Assembly: GCA_002470515.1 (NCBI GenBank)
Contig: DKML01000012.1
Location: 4,989-68,988, forward strand
Length of the DNA: 64,000 nucleotides
Source of the DNA: Proteobacteria bacterium UBA7415
GTDB lineage: Bacteria; Pseudomonadota; Gammaproteobacteria; Arenicellales; Arenicellaceae
Direction: 5' to 3'
Position numbers and translations under genes: made by a program. Shown piece by piece: positions 29,282 to 38,558 of this stretch. Position 1 is the stretch's first letter; each line of letters starts with the position of its first letter. The notes beneath the pieces are model-generated. The model ran no database searches, was not told the origin of the DNA, and saw only the letters and a list, made by a program, of their open reading frames with translations.

Positions 29282-30145
29282 ATGCAACACAGGAATAAAA
29301 CAAACAAGGAACAAGCAATAGGGAGCGGCTTAGTAAGCGTGATTATTCCCACGTTTAACTCTCAAGCACACCTAGAAGAAACAATTAATAGCGTTTTGGC
29401 TCAAACCCATCAAAATTTTGAACTCATAGTCGTAGATGACATGTCGACCGACAACACCATGCACGTTATTGAGGGTTTACGTCGTAAGCACAGCACAATC
29501 ACATTAACTAACACCTCAGTAAACAGCGGTGGCCCAGCCACACCACGCAACATAGGGATAGGCATTGCAAAAGGAGAATACATCGCATTTCTAGACTCTG
29601 ATGACCTCTGGCACCCAAAAAAACTCGAGCACCAAATACTAGCGATCGAGCAGGAGAAACTTGACATGGTTTGCTCTTCAGTCGTCAAAATTAGCGCCCA
29701 TAAAAAAGCGTTAACAACGCTCAATTTAAACGGTGAAATAACGAACCAAATAGACTCATACCAAATTTTAAGCTACCACAAACTTTTGCAAAAAAATTAT
29801 ATAGCTCTCTCCAGCGTTCTAATTCGGTCGAAATCGTTAGGCGAACACCGATTTTCTGAAGCCCAAGAACACATCGCTATAGAGGACTATTTGCTGTGGC
29901 TGACATTAAGCGAACACCAAAATTTTCGCTGCGGGTTATTTTCGTGCGCACTGATCGAATATCGAATGCTTGATTCGTCTCTATCTTCGTCCAAGCTGAC
30001 GATGACCCGTAAAATCTGGAATTTGCACGGTCAATTAGACCTAACTCACATCCCTTTCGGACTCGGTCGTGCTTTCTACATGACAAGTTATATTTTGCGG
30101 TCCACCTTCAAAATGATTGTCGGGAAATTGAAATCTCTTCGGTAG
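29282..30145 (+). CDS. Family 2 glycosyltransferase
   Basis: 287 aa cytosolic GT-A enzyme likely adding a sugar to a lipid-linked oligosaccharide. SVIIPTFNSQAHLEETINSVLAQTHQNFELIVVDD is a classical GT2 start (nucleotide-sugar strand and D near residue 51). FLDSDDLWHPKKLE near 101-114 carries the metal-binding DxD. The C-terminal 100 residues diverge, as usual for acceptor specificity. It forms a two-gene unit with the preceding glycerophosphotransferase-like gene. The sugar cannot be told. Confidence 0.92.
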   Translation: MQHRNKTNKEQAIGSGLVSVIIPTFNSQAHLEETINSVLAQTHQNFELIVVDDMSTDNTMHVIEGLRRKHSTITLTNTSVNSGGPATPRNIGIGIAKGEYIAFLDSDDLWHPKKLEHQILAIEQEKLDMVCSSVVKISAHKKALTTLNLNGEITNQIDSYQILSYHKLLQKNYIALSSVLIRSKSLGEHRFSEAQEHIAIEDYLLWLTLSEHQNFRCGLFSCALIEYRMLDSSLSSSKLTMTRKIWNLHGQLDLTHIPFGLGRAFYMTSYILRSTFKMIVGKLKSLR

Positions 30146-30337
30146 TTGATTTGGGTTATCCTGACCATAAATGCAACTCTTTTAGATGGGGTTCTCTATA
30201 ACTTTATTCGCGTACCCTGAGCCAATAGAGCAATACAACTTAAAAACTCTTGAAATTAACCAGCCTAAATGAGACTATCTCTTAGTCTGGCAAACAGGCA
30301 GCCATAATTAGCCCAAATATTCTAGGAGAAACTCCAA

Positions 30338-30673
30338 ATGAAAAACAGTTTAAAAATTATCTTAGCAGCAAGTCTTTTATCTATCGGAATGCAGTCAGCT
30401 CTTGCAGCTAAAGCGACAAGTCGTGACGTGTCAGAAATAATCATTAGTAACAACGGTAAGGTAACAGTGAAACTATCAGGAGCCGCTGTTAATCCTGCTG
30501 GTTGCAGTAACTCAGCTTATGTTATTGACGCCACTGAAGGTTCAAAGAAAGAGTGGATAGCGCAACTTCTTACAGCTAAAGCAGCGGGCTTCAAAGTAAC
30601 AATGAGCATCAATGATAACGTTTGCGGTAACGGTGGTTCTAACCCGAAAGTAAGCAACATCATTATGTTGTAA
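30338..30673 (+). CDS. Small secreted protein of unknown function
   Basis: 111 aa with a textbook signal peptide (residues 1-23, cleaving after SALA) and a strong AGGAGA ribosome site 9 bases before ATG 30338. The mature part of about 88 residues has two Cys (56 and 96) that could form one disulfide, and the pattern AQLLTAKAAGFKVTMSI, then C, then a final hydrophobic strand (NIIML). I recall this layout from small secreted beta-rich proteins of proteobacteria with no known function. It has its own terminator at 30768-30804 and unlike its neighbours no link to sugar chemistry. It may be a monocistronic exported or cell-surface protein. Confidence 0.8.
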   Translation: MKNSLKIILAASLLSIGMQSALAAKATSRDVSEIIISNNGKVTVKLSGAAVNPAGCSNSAYVIDATEGSKKEWIAQLLTAKAAGFKVTMSINDNVCGNGGSNPKVSNIIML

Positions 30674-30767
30674 AAAAGTACGTTATTGATTCTTATTTTA
30701 GAGTTACTCTATGTTTTAGATAGCTCCCAATCGAACAAGAATCAGTACTTGAGTTTCTTAGAGTTTT

Positions 30768-30804
30768 AAAAAGCTTGATTGATGATTTCAATCAAGCTTT
30801 TTTT
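30768..30804 (+). terminator. Intrinsic terminator after the small secreted protein gene
   Basis: A 14-bp stem with arms at 30768-30781 and 30789-30802 (AAGCTTGATTG paired with CAATCAAGCTT), seven-base loop, then a T-run to 30804. It lies about 95 bases after the stop at 30673. The A-tract on the left arm may allow some termination on the other strand as well. Confidence 0.93.
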
Positions 30805-30869
30805 ATGCCTAACATGAGTTTCACTTTTCATCGCTCACATTCGCTTAAGTCTACTCCACAAACAATCCC

Positions 30870-31739
30870 ATGAATCAGTTCGCTTTCCTAATTGGTGCAC
30901 ACAAAACTGGCACGACCTACTTTAACAAGGTACTTTTAGCCAATCTAGACTTGCTAAAAGAGTCCGGTGTGTACTTTGAAGCCTCGGGAACCGTTAAGCG
31001 CGAGTTAACCAAATATCTCAATAAACCATTGAGCGAAGGTTCAGCAAATTCAAAACTCGCTACTACTCGCGAATACCTATTTAGGCACAAAAAAGACTTC
31101 CAACGTTTACTTTTTTCCAACGAAAACATTTCTGGTAACATAGAAAGCTTCAAAAAATATAAAGTTATGTACCCAAATGTGTCGTCCAGAGTAAAAAACT
31201 TAAACGTTATTTTTGAGGGGGAACCAGTAGATCTTTACTTTTTCATTCGCAATTACTCTGATTTTATAGAATCTAGCTATTCAGAATATATTCGCAACTG
31301 CGGCTACATACCATTTTCTAAATTTCATGCGACTGCCTTTGAAAACGGCGCTTGCTGGATTACCGTGATTGACAATATTATCGACGTATTTCCATCTGCG
31401 CATTTAGTCGTAGTGGACAACCAGCAGCTTAGAGATCATAGCGTCGACGTTATGAACGAACTAACTAGCTTAAAGCTTTCGGAGTATGGACGTATTGAAA
31501 AAGACCTAGGAAGAGCATCCTTATCCGCACACGGCTTAGAGATCGTGCAACAGAAAAATCGGTTAAGGCTTACTAGACTTCCTGCGAAGCAAGTTGATGC
31601 TATCGCAAAAAAATACCCTAAGTCTAAGAAATATGGTGAGCTACAACTCCTAACACCCGAGTTAAGAAATGCGTATGATGTCCAGTACACCCGAGACCTT
31701 GAAACTCTTAGACAGCGAGGCTTGTTGGCAAAGATCTGA
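30870..31739 (+). CDS. PAPS-dependent sulfotransferase-family protein
   Basis: 289 aa. The N-terminus FAFLIGAHKTGTTYFNKVLL contains the 5'-phosphosulfate loop (KTGTT, residues 13-17) of sulfotransferases. DLYFFIRNYSDFIESSYSEYI near residue 120-140 fits the 3'-phosphate-binding segment with Arg and Ser. The enzyme presumably transfers sulfate from PAPS to a sugar hydroxyl. It is one of two such genes in the island (the other at 34807) and they share little sequence outside the P-loop. It is followed 33 bases later by the fused glycosyltransferase. Confidence 0.84.
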   Translation: MNQFAFLIGAHKTGTTYFNKVLLANLDLLKESGVYFEASGTVKRELTKYLNKPLSEGSANSKLATTREYLFRHKKDFQRLLFSNENISGNIESFKKYKVMYPNVSSRVKNLNVIFEGEPVDLYFFIRNYSDFIESSYSEYIRNCGYIPFSKFHATAFENGACWITVIDNIIDVFPSAHLVVVDNQQLRDHSVDVMNELTSLKLSEYGRIEKDLGRASLSAHGLEIVQQKNRLRLTRLPAKQVDAIAKKYPKSKKYGELQLLTPELRNAYDVQYTRDLETLRQRGLLAKI

Positions 31740-31772
31740 GCAATAACTATTCCCAACCATAAATTAAGAAAG

Positions 31773-33875
31773 ATGCATTTAGTCTCGAAGTGTAAAGCCG
31801 AAAAAAATATCGGCGTTGAACCTACTTTGTTTAGCAATGTAAGAAATGAAATGCTTCGTCTACCTTTCTTTCTTGATTGGTATAGATCTCGGGGTATTTC
31901 CCACTTCGTTATTGTCGACAATAACTCTACAGACGAGTCTGTAGAGTTTCTAAAGGCTCAAACAGACGTTACTCTGTACAGTACGAATGATTCATTCGTC
32001 AAAGCGCTTTGTGGGCTAACTTGGCTAGATGAACTGCGAGACAAGTATGGAAAAGATCAATGGTGCTTGACAGTAGATTGTGACGAATTACTAAGATTTC
32101 CCTTTGACGATCTCATCAACATCCCAGAGCTTTGCCGCTACCTCAACACCAATGCCTATGAGGGTTTGTTTTCGTTACTAGTAGATCATTACTCAGACCA
32201 AATCAAGCCCCACAAATTAATTGCGGGCGATTCATTTTACGACCATTCGCCATACTTCGACCATTCTGGATACATCACACGTGATTCAAGCGCGTTTCCA
32301 TTCATTGGTGTTTCGGGCGGACCTCGATATAGGTTAATGTACGCTCCTAAGCAAAAATTTGGCCCCTCGATGCGAAAAATCCCTCTTGTTAAATGGGTCT
32401 CGGGCGTCGAATATTTAGCCGTAAATCATTCCACTACGAATATTAAAATCGCTGACATCACATCCGTACTTCAGCATTTTAAGTTTTTGGACGACTTCAA
32501 GTCTCACGTTAATTCTGAGGTAGAACGAAACGACCGACTGATGGTTGATTACGAAGTTTATAAAAATCACCTCAGCACAAACGACAAAGCTAGTTTTTAT
32601 CATCCATCTATAAGCACTAGGTTCGTAGACACTAATCAACTTCAGTCCCTTGGATTGATGAAATCCAGCGGCAAGTTTAGTAAATGGCTTAAACACCAAA
32701 AGAATAATGCGAAAGAATCCTGGCCGGATCTAGTCAGACTCGAGCACGATAATCCAATTAAGAACGCTGTCCTAGAAAACTGGGCAAGCATATCCTATTT
32801 ATCCAGCGGATTAAGTGATATTGAACGCGTATCCGTTATTGTGCCGTTCTATAACGCTGAGCGCTGCTTAGAAAGATGCGTTAAGAGTGTTCTGCCCCAG
32901 AGATGCTTAGGGGAGTTAATATTGGTTGATGATGGTTCAATTGATAAAAGCAGTGAAATAGCAGCTAGACTCGCCCTTCGCCATAGAAAGATCAAACTAC
33001 TTCAACACCCAGGAAAACTCAACAGAGGAGCCGGAAATTCGAGGAATCTTGGCGTATTCGCTGCTCAGTTTGAGTATATTGCTTTTTTAGACTGTGACGA
33101 CAGCTTTACAGCAGATCGTTTTCTTGAGGATGTGCGCGTACTTGATCAAAACGAAAACGCGTCGGGCGTATTTGGATCCCAAGCTCTAAGTTTTGAAAAT
33201 GAAGGCACCAAGCAAGAAAGAATTGAAAAGGGCCTCAGCTTAAGGATCGAGATGCCAAGAGGCATCCAAGGAAAAACCTTATTTGGCAAGATGAATCCAG
33301 TTGGCAACGCGGGTTCTTTTCATATGAATGCGTTAACCTTACGTAAGTCCGAGTTTCTTCGCATTGATGGATTCGACCCGTTAGTACCAAGGTGCGAAGA
33401 CGTAAATTTCTACATGAAATTAGCTTTTTCATGCAACCTTATTCAAAAGCAAGACCGAAAAGCATACGCCATTAAACTTGTTCATTCTGGTAATCGCATG
33501 AGCCCTGAAAATACTCGTTTGCATAGACCAAATGTGTTCTCGCAATTTCTGAAGTTTGCGATCAATCAACCTCTTGACCATTCGAAGGTCAGAAAGAGTA
33601 TCGACCGATACCTACAAATACTAGATAACAATAGTCCCATAAAAGATAAAGCAGAGAGAGACCGGAGACTAAAACGAATTTACTGGGCATTAGTTTTTAA
33701 CTTGGGCGGTTCGGCGCTTCGCCTGCGCAAGGCTTTGCTCAATCTATTTAGAAGACGTTTTGAACGCCCTAAACTGACAACATTGGCAGCTTTCACATGT
33801 CTAGCACTTCTTGGCTTAGTGCTACACCCAGTTCGATCCTTCCATCAGTTACGGGAACCTATGAAACAAGACTAA
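31773..33875 (+). CDS. Two-domain glycosyltransferase: Glyco_tranf_2_4-type module fused to GT2
   Basis: 700 aa. Residues about 15-290 form a Glyco_tranf_2_4-type module: NVRNEMLRLPFFLDWYRSRG, VDNNSTDES, WCLTVDCDELLRFPFD and GGPRYRLM; this is paralogous to the proteins at 35606 and 38559. Residues about 350-560 form a classical GT2 domain with VIVPFYNAERCLERCVKSV, LVDDGS and FLDCDDSFTADRF. A hydrophobic stretch near 668-682 (AFTCLALLGLVLH) may anchor the C-terminus. Two GT modules suggest two additions by one polypeptide, or one degenerate module. Both carry intact acidic motifs. The stop is 12 bases from the convergent fucosyltransferase gene. Confidence 0.88.
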   Translation: MHLVSKCKAEKNIGVEPTLFSNVRNEMLRLPFFLDWYRSRGISHFVIVDNNSTDESVEFLKAQTDVTLYSTNDSFVKALCGLTWLDELRDKYGKDQWCLTVDCDELLRFPFDDLINIPELCRYLNTNAYEGLFSLLVDHYSDQIKPHKLIAGDSFYDHSPYFDHSGYITRDSSAFPFIGVSGGPRYRLMYAPKQKFGPSMRKIPLVKWVSGVEYLAVNHSTTNIKIADITSVLQHFKFLDDFKSHVNSEVERNDRLMVDYEVYKNHLSTNDKASFYHPSISTRFVDTNQLQSLGLMKSSGKFSKWLKHQKNNAKESWPDLVRLEHDNPIKNAVLENWASISYLSSGLSDIERVSVIVPFYNAERCLERCVKSVLPQRCLGELILVDDGSIDKSSEIAARLALRHRKIKLLQHPGKLNRGAGNSRNLGVFAAQFEYIAFLDCDDSFTADRFLEDVRVLDQNENASGVFGSQALSFENEGTKQERIEKGLSLRIEMPRGIQGKTLFGKMNPVGNAGSFHMNALTLRKSEFLRIDGFDPLVPRCEDVNFYMKLAFSCNLIQKQDRKAYAIKLVHSGNRMSPENTRLHRPNVFSQFLKFAINQPLDHSKVRKSIDRYLQILDNNSPIKDKAERDRRLKRIYWALVFNLGGSALRLRKALLNLFRRRFERPKLTTLAAFTCLALLGLVLHPVRSFHQLREPMKQD

Positions 33876-33886
33876 CAATCCTGAGG

Positions 33887-34756
33887 TCAAAGAGCGACCC
33901 ATCCCCTTGGCCTAAGATCAGAAAGATCATAATGCTCAGACTTTATCCACGCACCCTTGGACTTTTTTCTATAGTTCGATTTAAACCACCTAGAAGGGGT
34001 AATTACTCGGCGACTTTCCTTACAATTCAAGAAAGCGGACCACCAACTAAACGTGCTGTTCGCGATAATATGATGGGAGCAGGCGGCCATGAAGTACATA
34101 TCGTAGACGGGACTTGAATCTACGTTAACGTCAACGAACTTTAACCTAGGCGCTAAATCAACAAGGTGCTCTTTACACCACACTAAGTCGTCACTGAATA
34201 CATAGAATGTTACGGGTTTTTTCGAATTCTCTAAAACGTTGGCCACTGCCATTCTATAGTAATCGAGGCTACAGGCTCCAAAAAAGTCGTTATAGCCCGA
34301 ATTGGATACATAATCGCCGCGACGCACGTGCAATGCTATGGAATCACTGTCGGACTCTAATCGGTTTAAAAAGTTGCACTGTTCGGTGCTTAACTTTAGC
34401 TTTAGAAAAGCCTTCCAAATCTCGTCAATAATACTCTGCCTAGAATCCAGAAAATATTTTTCCGAGCAAAAATAACCACGCAGAAAACACGGACTCTTCA
34501 ATCTTGCAAATTCTGGATCAAAATGATAGAAGGGCTGTCGATATACATTAGCCGAACGCGCCTCTGCTTCGTGTATCTCCGTGGCCACTTGCACGGGTAG
34601 ACCAATATTCGCTAGCTCAAACTGTCGTGCATTATTCCTAGAGTAAACAGATAAATCCAGATAAAGTGGGACCTTTAGTTTCTGTGCTAAACCGTATCCA
34701 GTCGCCCATTGAAATAACTGATTACCCAATCCCCCCCTAAGTTTTGCTACTATCAT
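33887..34756 (-). CDS. GT11 family alpha-1,2-fucosyltransferase-like protein
   Basis: 289 aa. Diagnostic GT11 elements are present: MIVAKLRGGLGNQLFQWATGYGLA at the N-terminus, the HVRRGDYV GDP-fucose-binding motif (about 147-154), FYVFSDDLVWC, and HHIIANSTFSWWSAFLN near 245. It would add L-fucose (or a related deoxyhexose) from a GDP-sugar. No GDP-fucose synthesis genes (gmd, fcl) occur in the window, so the donor must be made elsewhere. It is the only minus-strand gene within the left plus-strand part of the island and is divergent from the sulfotransferase at 34807 across 50 bases. Confidence 0.92.
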   Translation of the reverse strand: MIVAKLRGGLGNQLFQWATGYGLAQKLKVPLYLDLSVYSRNNARQFELANIGLPVQVATEIHEAEARSANVYRQPFYHFDPEFARLKSPCFLRGYFCSEKYFLDSRQSIIDEIWKAFLKLKLSTEQCNFLNRLESDSDSIALHVRRGDYVSNSGYNDFFGACSLDYYRMAVANVLENSKKPVTFYVFSDDLVWCKEHLVDLAPRLKFVDVNVDSSPVYDMYFMAACSHHIIANSTFSWWSAFLNCKESRRVITPSRWFKSNYRKKSKGAWIKSEHYDLSDLRPRGWVAL

Positions 34757-34806
34757 AACTTGATAAACTCTCTTTTAAAATTTTCGGTGACCACACCGAC
34801 TCATAA

Positions 34807-35442
34807 ATGAACCTTAGTACAATATACAAATTCGCCTTTCTTTGTGTGCCTAAAACAGGGTCAACGTCACTAAAGAACGTTTTACGCGACCATTCTACTA
34901 TTAGTTATGGCTGGAAGCATCGCTTCAAGCATATGAAGGCGCAGGTGTTTCATGATCACGTAATGACTTTTCACAAGAGCGCCTTTCCTACACTTCAAAT
35001 TGAGTCTTCGTGCGTAATGCGAGAACCAAATGATTGGGCCTATAGCTGGTATCGTTATAGGCAAAGGCCCGAATTATTAACAAGAAGTCCCCGTAAAGCA
35101 GCAATGTACACAGGAGACATCTCCTTCGAAACCTTTGTTGACCATCTAACGCGACCGCGTTCACACGGAAACAAGGCATTCGCTAAAATCGGGTTCCAGC
35201 ACCGCTACATACTTATGGATGACGGCTCTATGGGCGTTGACAAGATATTTAGGTATGAGGATGGTTTCGGTGTGATTGAAGACTATTTCAGCCAAAAAAT
35301 TGGCACAGAAATATCAATCCCAAACCTCAACAAGTCACCTAACCCAGCTCTCGCAATATCTGACGAACTTTTAGTAAGGCTCGAAAATCATTTCGACAAA
35401 GATTGGAGTATTTACAATTCTATCCCCGTGCAGACCTCTTAG
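34807..35442 (+). CDS. Sulfotransferase-family protein
   Basis: 211 aa, smaller than typical carbohydrate sulfotransferases. The N-terminus FAFLCVPKTGSTSLKNVLRDH holds the PAPS-binding loop (KTGST). CVMREPNDWAYSWYRYR near residue 65-80 matches the 3'-phosphate-binding segment. The middle contains His and Lys residues (FHDHVMTFHKSAF) that could include the catalytic base. It resembles the Sulfotransfer family of small surface-glycan enzymes. The neighbour is a fucosyltransferase, so sulfated fucose is one possible product; this is inference. Confidence 0.8.
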   Translation: MNLSTIYKFAFLCVPKTGSTSLKNVLRDHSTISYGWKHRFKHMKAQVFHDHVMTFHKSAFPTLQIESSCVMREPNDWAYSWYRYRQRPELLTRSPRKAAMYTGDISFETFVDHLTRPRSHGNKAFAKIGFQHRYILMDDGSMGVDKIFRYEDGFGVIEDYFSQKIGTEISIPNLNKSPNPALAISDELLVRLENHFDKDWSIYNSIPVQTS

Positions 35443-35605
35443 CATTAGACTGGCGAATGTGTTTAATAATCTTAGAGATTGTATTTTAAATATAGTTGAC
35501 GATTTTCAGATTCAAGGCTTACCTAAACGCTTTACAAAGAGTACTCAATAGCGTTCTGGCTAAGTCACCTAGTTTTTAAAACTCGCCCTTCTGTCACCCA
35601 CTAAT

Positions 35606-36988
35606 TTATTGACGTCGAGACTTTATAAAACCTAAGCGAATTAATATTTTTTCAACTACTCTAAAGGGGCCAAGTAGATCCCACCAAATTGAATCGTATA
35701 TAAACGTAAACTTAGAATGCAGAGACTGGTTTGAATAAACCTCTTCGGTAATCGAGCGCTGGTCCGTCAATCCAAACCTTGAAGCTAGTTTTCTAAAATG
35801 ATAGCTTGCTCGCCAAAGACGAGAGTCTTTTGCGGCATCGATAGACAACTCAATTCGCCGCAAATTTTCTGAATCGATATTTGGCTCGGTAACGAACGAA
35901 CAATGCTGTGACAGTGTAAGCCATGACCTAGAAATACCTGAGTAGTCGAGCACTTTACTGCGTTCGTCTAGTTTTACGCCATGACCAATGAACTTAAGTG
36001 CTTTGGTCGCGAAGTCGCTTACCACCTTATTTCGTTTCTGATTTAGGCATTCAAGCACAAAATGATTAAACTGTGGTGAGCTCGCTATATGCTCATACTT
36101 AAGCAAGTCTAAACTTGAGCTAACCTCGAGCGAGACATCAATATTAAAAAAGCACTGATCTTCTTCATCCATCGCTTTAGCATAGCGACGCCAATCGACA
36201 GAATTAGAAACCCTTTCGTTTCGTTGAACTTCTTCTACAGCGAATTTAGGGAAATGACCGAGTAACTTAAAGTGAGCAATTGCAGACGTTATGTCAGCCA
36301 AACGAATAGGGGAGCAGCTGTGAGTAGCCACAGTATATTCAAAACCCCTCTCCCACCGAACCAATGGCACTTTACGCATTGATGGGCCTGCGATCACTCC
36401 TTCGCGTGACCAAAAGTGCCTCCTTCTCGGCCCACCTTTAACTTCGAAGTAAGGAAACCGAGGAGAGTAATGAGTCATGTAACTACTTGCTCTATCTACA
36501 AAGGAGCACACATCGAAAGGATTTTCTCCTTCCTGGTATTCGACCTCCGACAATGGCTTTTGAGAATAATAATCTAAAAATAATGCGAACACTCCTTGGT
36601 ATTTATTTTGGTCCAAGTATTCAATAAGGTCAGAGATTCCACCAACCGCTTCGACAAAAGGAAATACAAAATATTCATCGACATCCACGGTCAAGCACCA
36701 TTCGTCCTCACAATACTGATCGGCAACATACGACGTCCAGTCGCGTCCAGCGTTACTACCCTTGTAACTTGCGGAAGTCGAAAAAAGTGTTACATCTGAT
36801 TGCAATGCGAGGAATTGTGCAGTCTCATCGGTAGACAAATTATCAACCGCCCAGAATTTGGTGAAACCTATTTTCCTGTAGTAATTTAGAAAATAGTCGA
36901 GCCTAAATTTCTCGTTTCTTATGCAGAAAATGACATTCGGACCACTTTCTGCAATATTATTCGCACGTTTAATTAACTCAATACTCAC
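35606..36988 (-). CDS. Glyco_tranf_2_4-type glycosyltransferase
   Basis: 460 aa from a GTG at 36986-36988 preceded by GAGGGG. The N-terminal 290 residues carry the module: VIFCIRNEKFRLDYFLNYYR, AVDNLSTDET, AGRDWTSYVADQYC, WCLTVDVDEYFVFPF, GGPRRRHFW and GPSMRKVPL. The C-terminal 150 residues are less conserved. It is a close paralogue of the protein at 38559, with both sharing nearly every motif block, so they probably arose by duplication flanking the transporter genes. Activity is inferred from the family only. It follows the ABC ATPase gene by 5 bases on the same strand. Confidence 0.85.
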   Translation of the reverse strand: MSIELIKRANNIAESGPNVIFCIRNEKFRLDYFLNYYRKIGFTKFWAVDNLSTDETAQFLALQSDVTLFSTSASYKGSNAGRDWTSYVADQYCEDEWCLTVDVDEYFVFPFVEAVGGISDLIEYLDQNKYQGVFALFLDYYSQKPLSEVEYQEGENPFDVCSFVDRASSYMTHYSPRFPYFEVKGGPRRRHFWSREGVIAGPSMRKVPLVRWERGFEYTVATHSCSPIRLADITSAIAHFKLLGHFPKFAVEEVQRNERVSNSVDWRRYAKAMDEEDQCFFNIDVSLEVSSSLDLLKYEHIASSPQFNHFVLECLNQKRNKVVSDFATKALKFIGHGVKLDERSKVLDYSGISRSWLTLSQHCSFVTEPNIDSENLRRIELSIDAAKDSRLWRASYHFRKLASRFGLTDQRSITEEVYSNQSLHSKFTFIYDSIWWDLLGPFRVVEKILIRLGFIKSRRQ

Positions 36989-36993
36989 AGTGT

Positions 36994-37740
36994 TTACAAC
37001 CCCTCATCGTCGGAGTCTTCCGAGTCTTCCACTAGCTCATTGGGATCCAATTGAGCTTTGTAAAGTGGAAGGACTTTCTCCAAAGGACCATCCTCGACAA
37101 TGACACCATCTTGTAAAACGATGACGCGATTACAATACTTTTGAACTAAAGGTAATTTGTGAGTTGCAAAAATTAGAATGTCACTTCGATCGATAACGTC
37201 TCGAAAAACATCAACACCATCTTCGGAAACCTTGGTTAGAGCATTAACCCATTCATCGAAAACAACAACCTGTGCCGAATCCGCGAAAAGCAACGACGTC
37301 GTCAACGCCCTTTTCATTCCCGCGGATAACACTTTTAACGGCTGATTTCTGAAATTGTCTAAACCTGAACTCAAAAGAAGCTCGTTTAGATAAACATCTA
37401 CTTGAGACGCCTTGAGGCCTCGATAATAGGCTGCCAAACGTATGTTATCACTAATGCTGAGCTCTCCAAGCATGGTATGGTTTTTTGTCAACTCGGCATT
37501 AACCTTACCGTTGACATGCAACGTACCTTTGGTCGGAGGAAGGATTCCAGAAACAACTTTTAAAAAAGATGTTTTGCCGGACCCAGCAGCCCCTAAAACA
37601 GCCACTCTGTCGCCATCATTGATCTCGCAATTTAGTGAATCAAGAGCGAAAAACCTTCGGGTTATCTTGCCGTTAGTTGACTTATTAGTATTACGCAGGT
37701 CATAAGAGACCGATACAGATTTTAGTCTAATATAGCTCAT
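36994..37740 (-). CDS. ABC transporter ATPase, polysaccharide export type
   Basis: 248 aa ATPase of the Wzt/KpsT class that powers export of a lipid-linked glycan. Walker A is GAAGSGKTS (about 51-59), the signature is LSAGMKRAL, Walker B is VVVFDEW, and the switch His is in FATHKLPL. Compared with Wzt proteins (about 400 aa) it lacks the C-terminal carbohydrate-binding domain, and the C-terminus is very acidic (VEDSEDSDDEG). It overlaps the permease gene by four bases (ATGA), so the two are co-translated. Confidence 0.92.
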   Translation of the reverse strand: MSYIRLKSVSVSYDLRNTNKSTNGKITRRFFALDSLNCEINDGDRVAVLGAAGSGKTSFLKVVSGILPPTKGTLHVNGKVNAELTKNHTMLGELSISDNIRLAAYYRGLKASQVDVYLNELLLSSGLDNFRNQPLKVLSAGMKRALTTSLLFADSAQVVVFDEWVNALTKVSEDGVDVFRDVIDRSDILIFATHKLPLVQKYCNRVIVLQDGVIVEDGPLEKVLPLYKAQLDPNELVEDSEDSDDEGL

Positions 37741-38546
37741 ATCGAAAAGGCGTGAGCCCTAATAGCACGATACTGAAAGCGAAGAAAGCTTAGGCCCACG
37801 ATCAACAGTACTAAGGTTGTGGATGTGGCAATAATTAACTCCAAATTACCGACGCGCCCCAATAATAACCCATCACGAAATACTGCCAAGTAATTATAAA
37901 ACGGATTGAAGTAAATATAGCTCTTATACTCCCCCAATCTTTCAAGCTGCCAAATTATAGGTGTCAGCAAAAAAGCCACACTCATAAAAGCAGAAATCAG
38001 TCTCTGCAAATCACCGTAGTAAAAGCACGCTACTCCAACCGTTAAGCCAAAGCCGATCCCAGACAGCAATACTAGCAATACACCATAGATGACGTAAAAA
38101 ACGGAACTTAGATGGAGTCCATCACTTACCAACAAACAAACCACAATGACGGCTGGTAAGAGTAACAAGAAAGAAAAAAGCTCAGACGCCAAGTCAATAG
38201 CTACCCAACTTAATAATGGGTCCTGAGTAGTTGTAATAAACTTAGCACGCCTTACAAGAGTCGAACTCGTTTTACGAACAATCGATGAAATAAATCCCCA
38301 AATGGTAAAACTACAAAGAACGTAAAGGTAGAAATCTTGAAATTCTCGCCCTCCACCCTTGCCGAAAAGCTTGTTCCAAACCACAGTGATCAAAAATGTT
38401 GAGACAATCAACATAATAGGCTCAATATATATGCCTATTTTAGAGCGGCGTACAGATAATTTTTGATTTAGATATGCACGATACGCAATGTACCGACGCA
38501 TCTGCCATGTGCGTGAGAGTTCTCCGAGAGGATTCGAATTTGGCAT
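37737..38546 (-). CDS. ABC-2 type permease, polysaccharide export
   Basis: 269 aa integral membrane partner of the ATPase at 36994, of the Wzm/KpsM class. About six membrane segments are visible, beginning after SKIGIYIEPIMLIVSTFLITV and including FTIWGFISSIV, LLLLPAVIVVCLL, VIYGVLLVLLSGIGFGLTVGVACF, VAFLLTPIIWQLE and IATSTTLVLLIVGLSFL. The N-terminal amphipathic stretch before the first segment is typical. It lies 12 bases after the glycosyltransferase at 38559, which puts the transporter between two paralogous transferases. Confidence 0.92.
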   Translation of the reverse strand: MPNSNPLGELSRTWQMRRYIAYRAYLNQKLSVRRSKIGIYIEPIMLIVSTFLITVVWNKLFGKGGGREFQDFYLYVLCSFTIWGFISSIVRKTSSTLVRRAKFITTTQDPLLSWVAIDLASELFSFLLLLPAVIVVCLLVSDGLHLSSVFYVIYGVLLVLLSGIGFGLTVGVACFYYGDLQRLISAFMSVAFLLTPIIWQLERLGEYKSYIYFNPFYNYLAVFRDGLLLGRVGNLELIIATSTTLVLLIVGLSFLRFQYRAIRAHAFSI

Positions 38547-38558
38547 GAAGTTCTGAAA

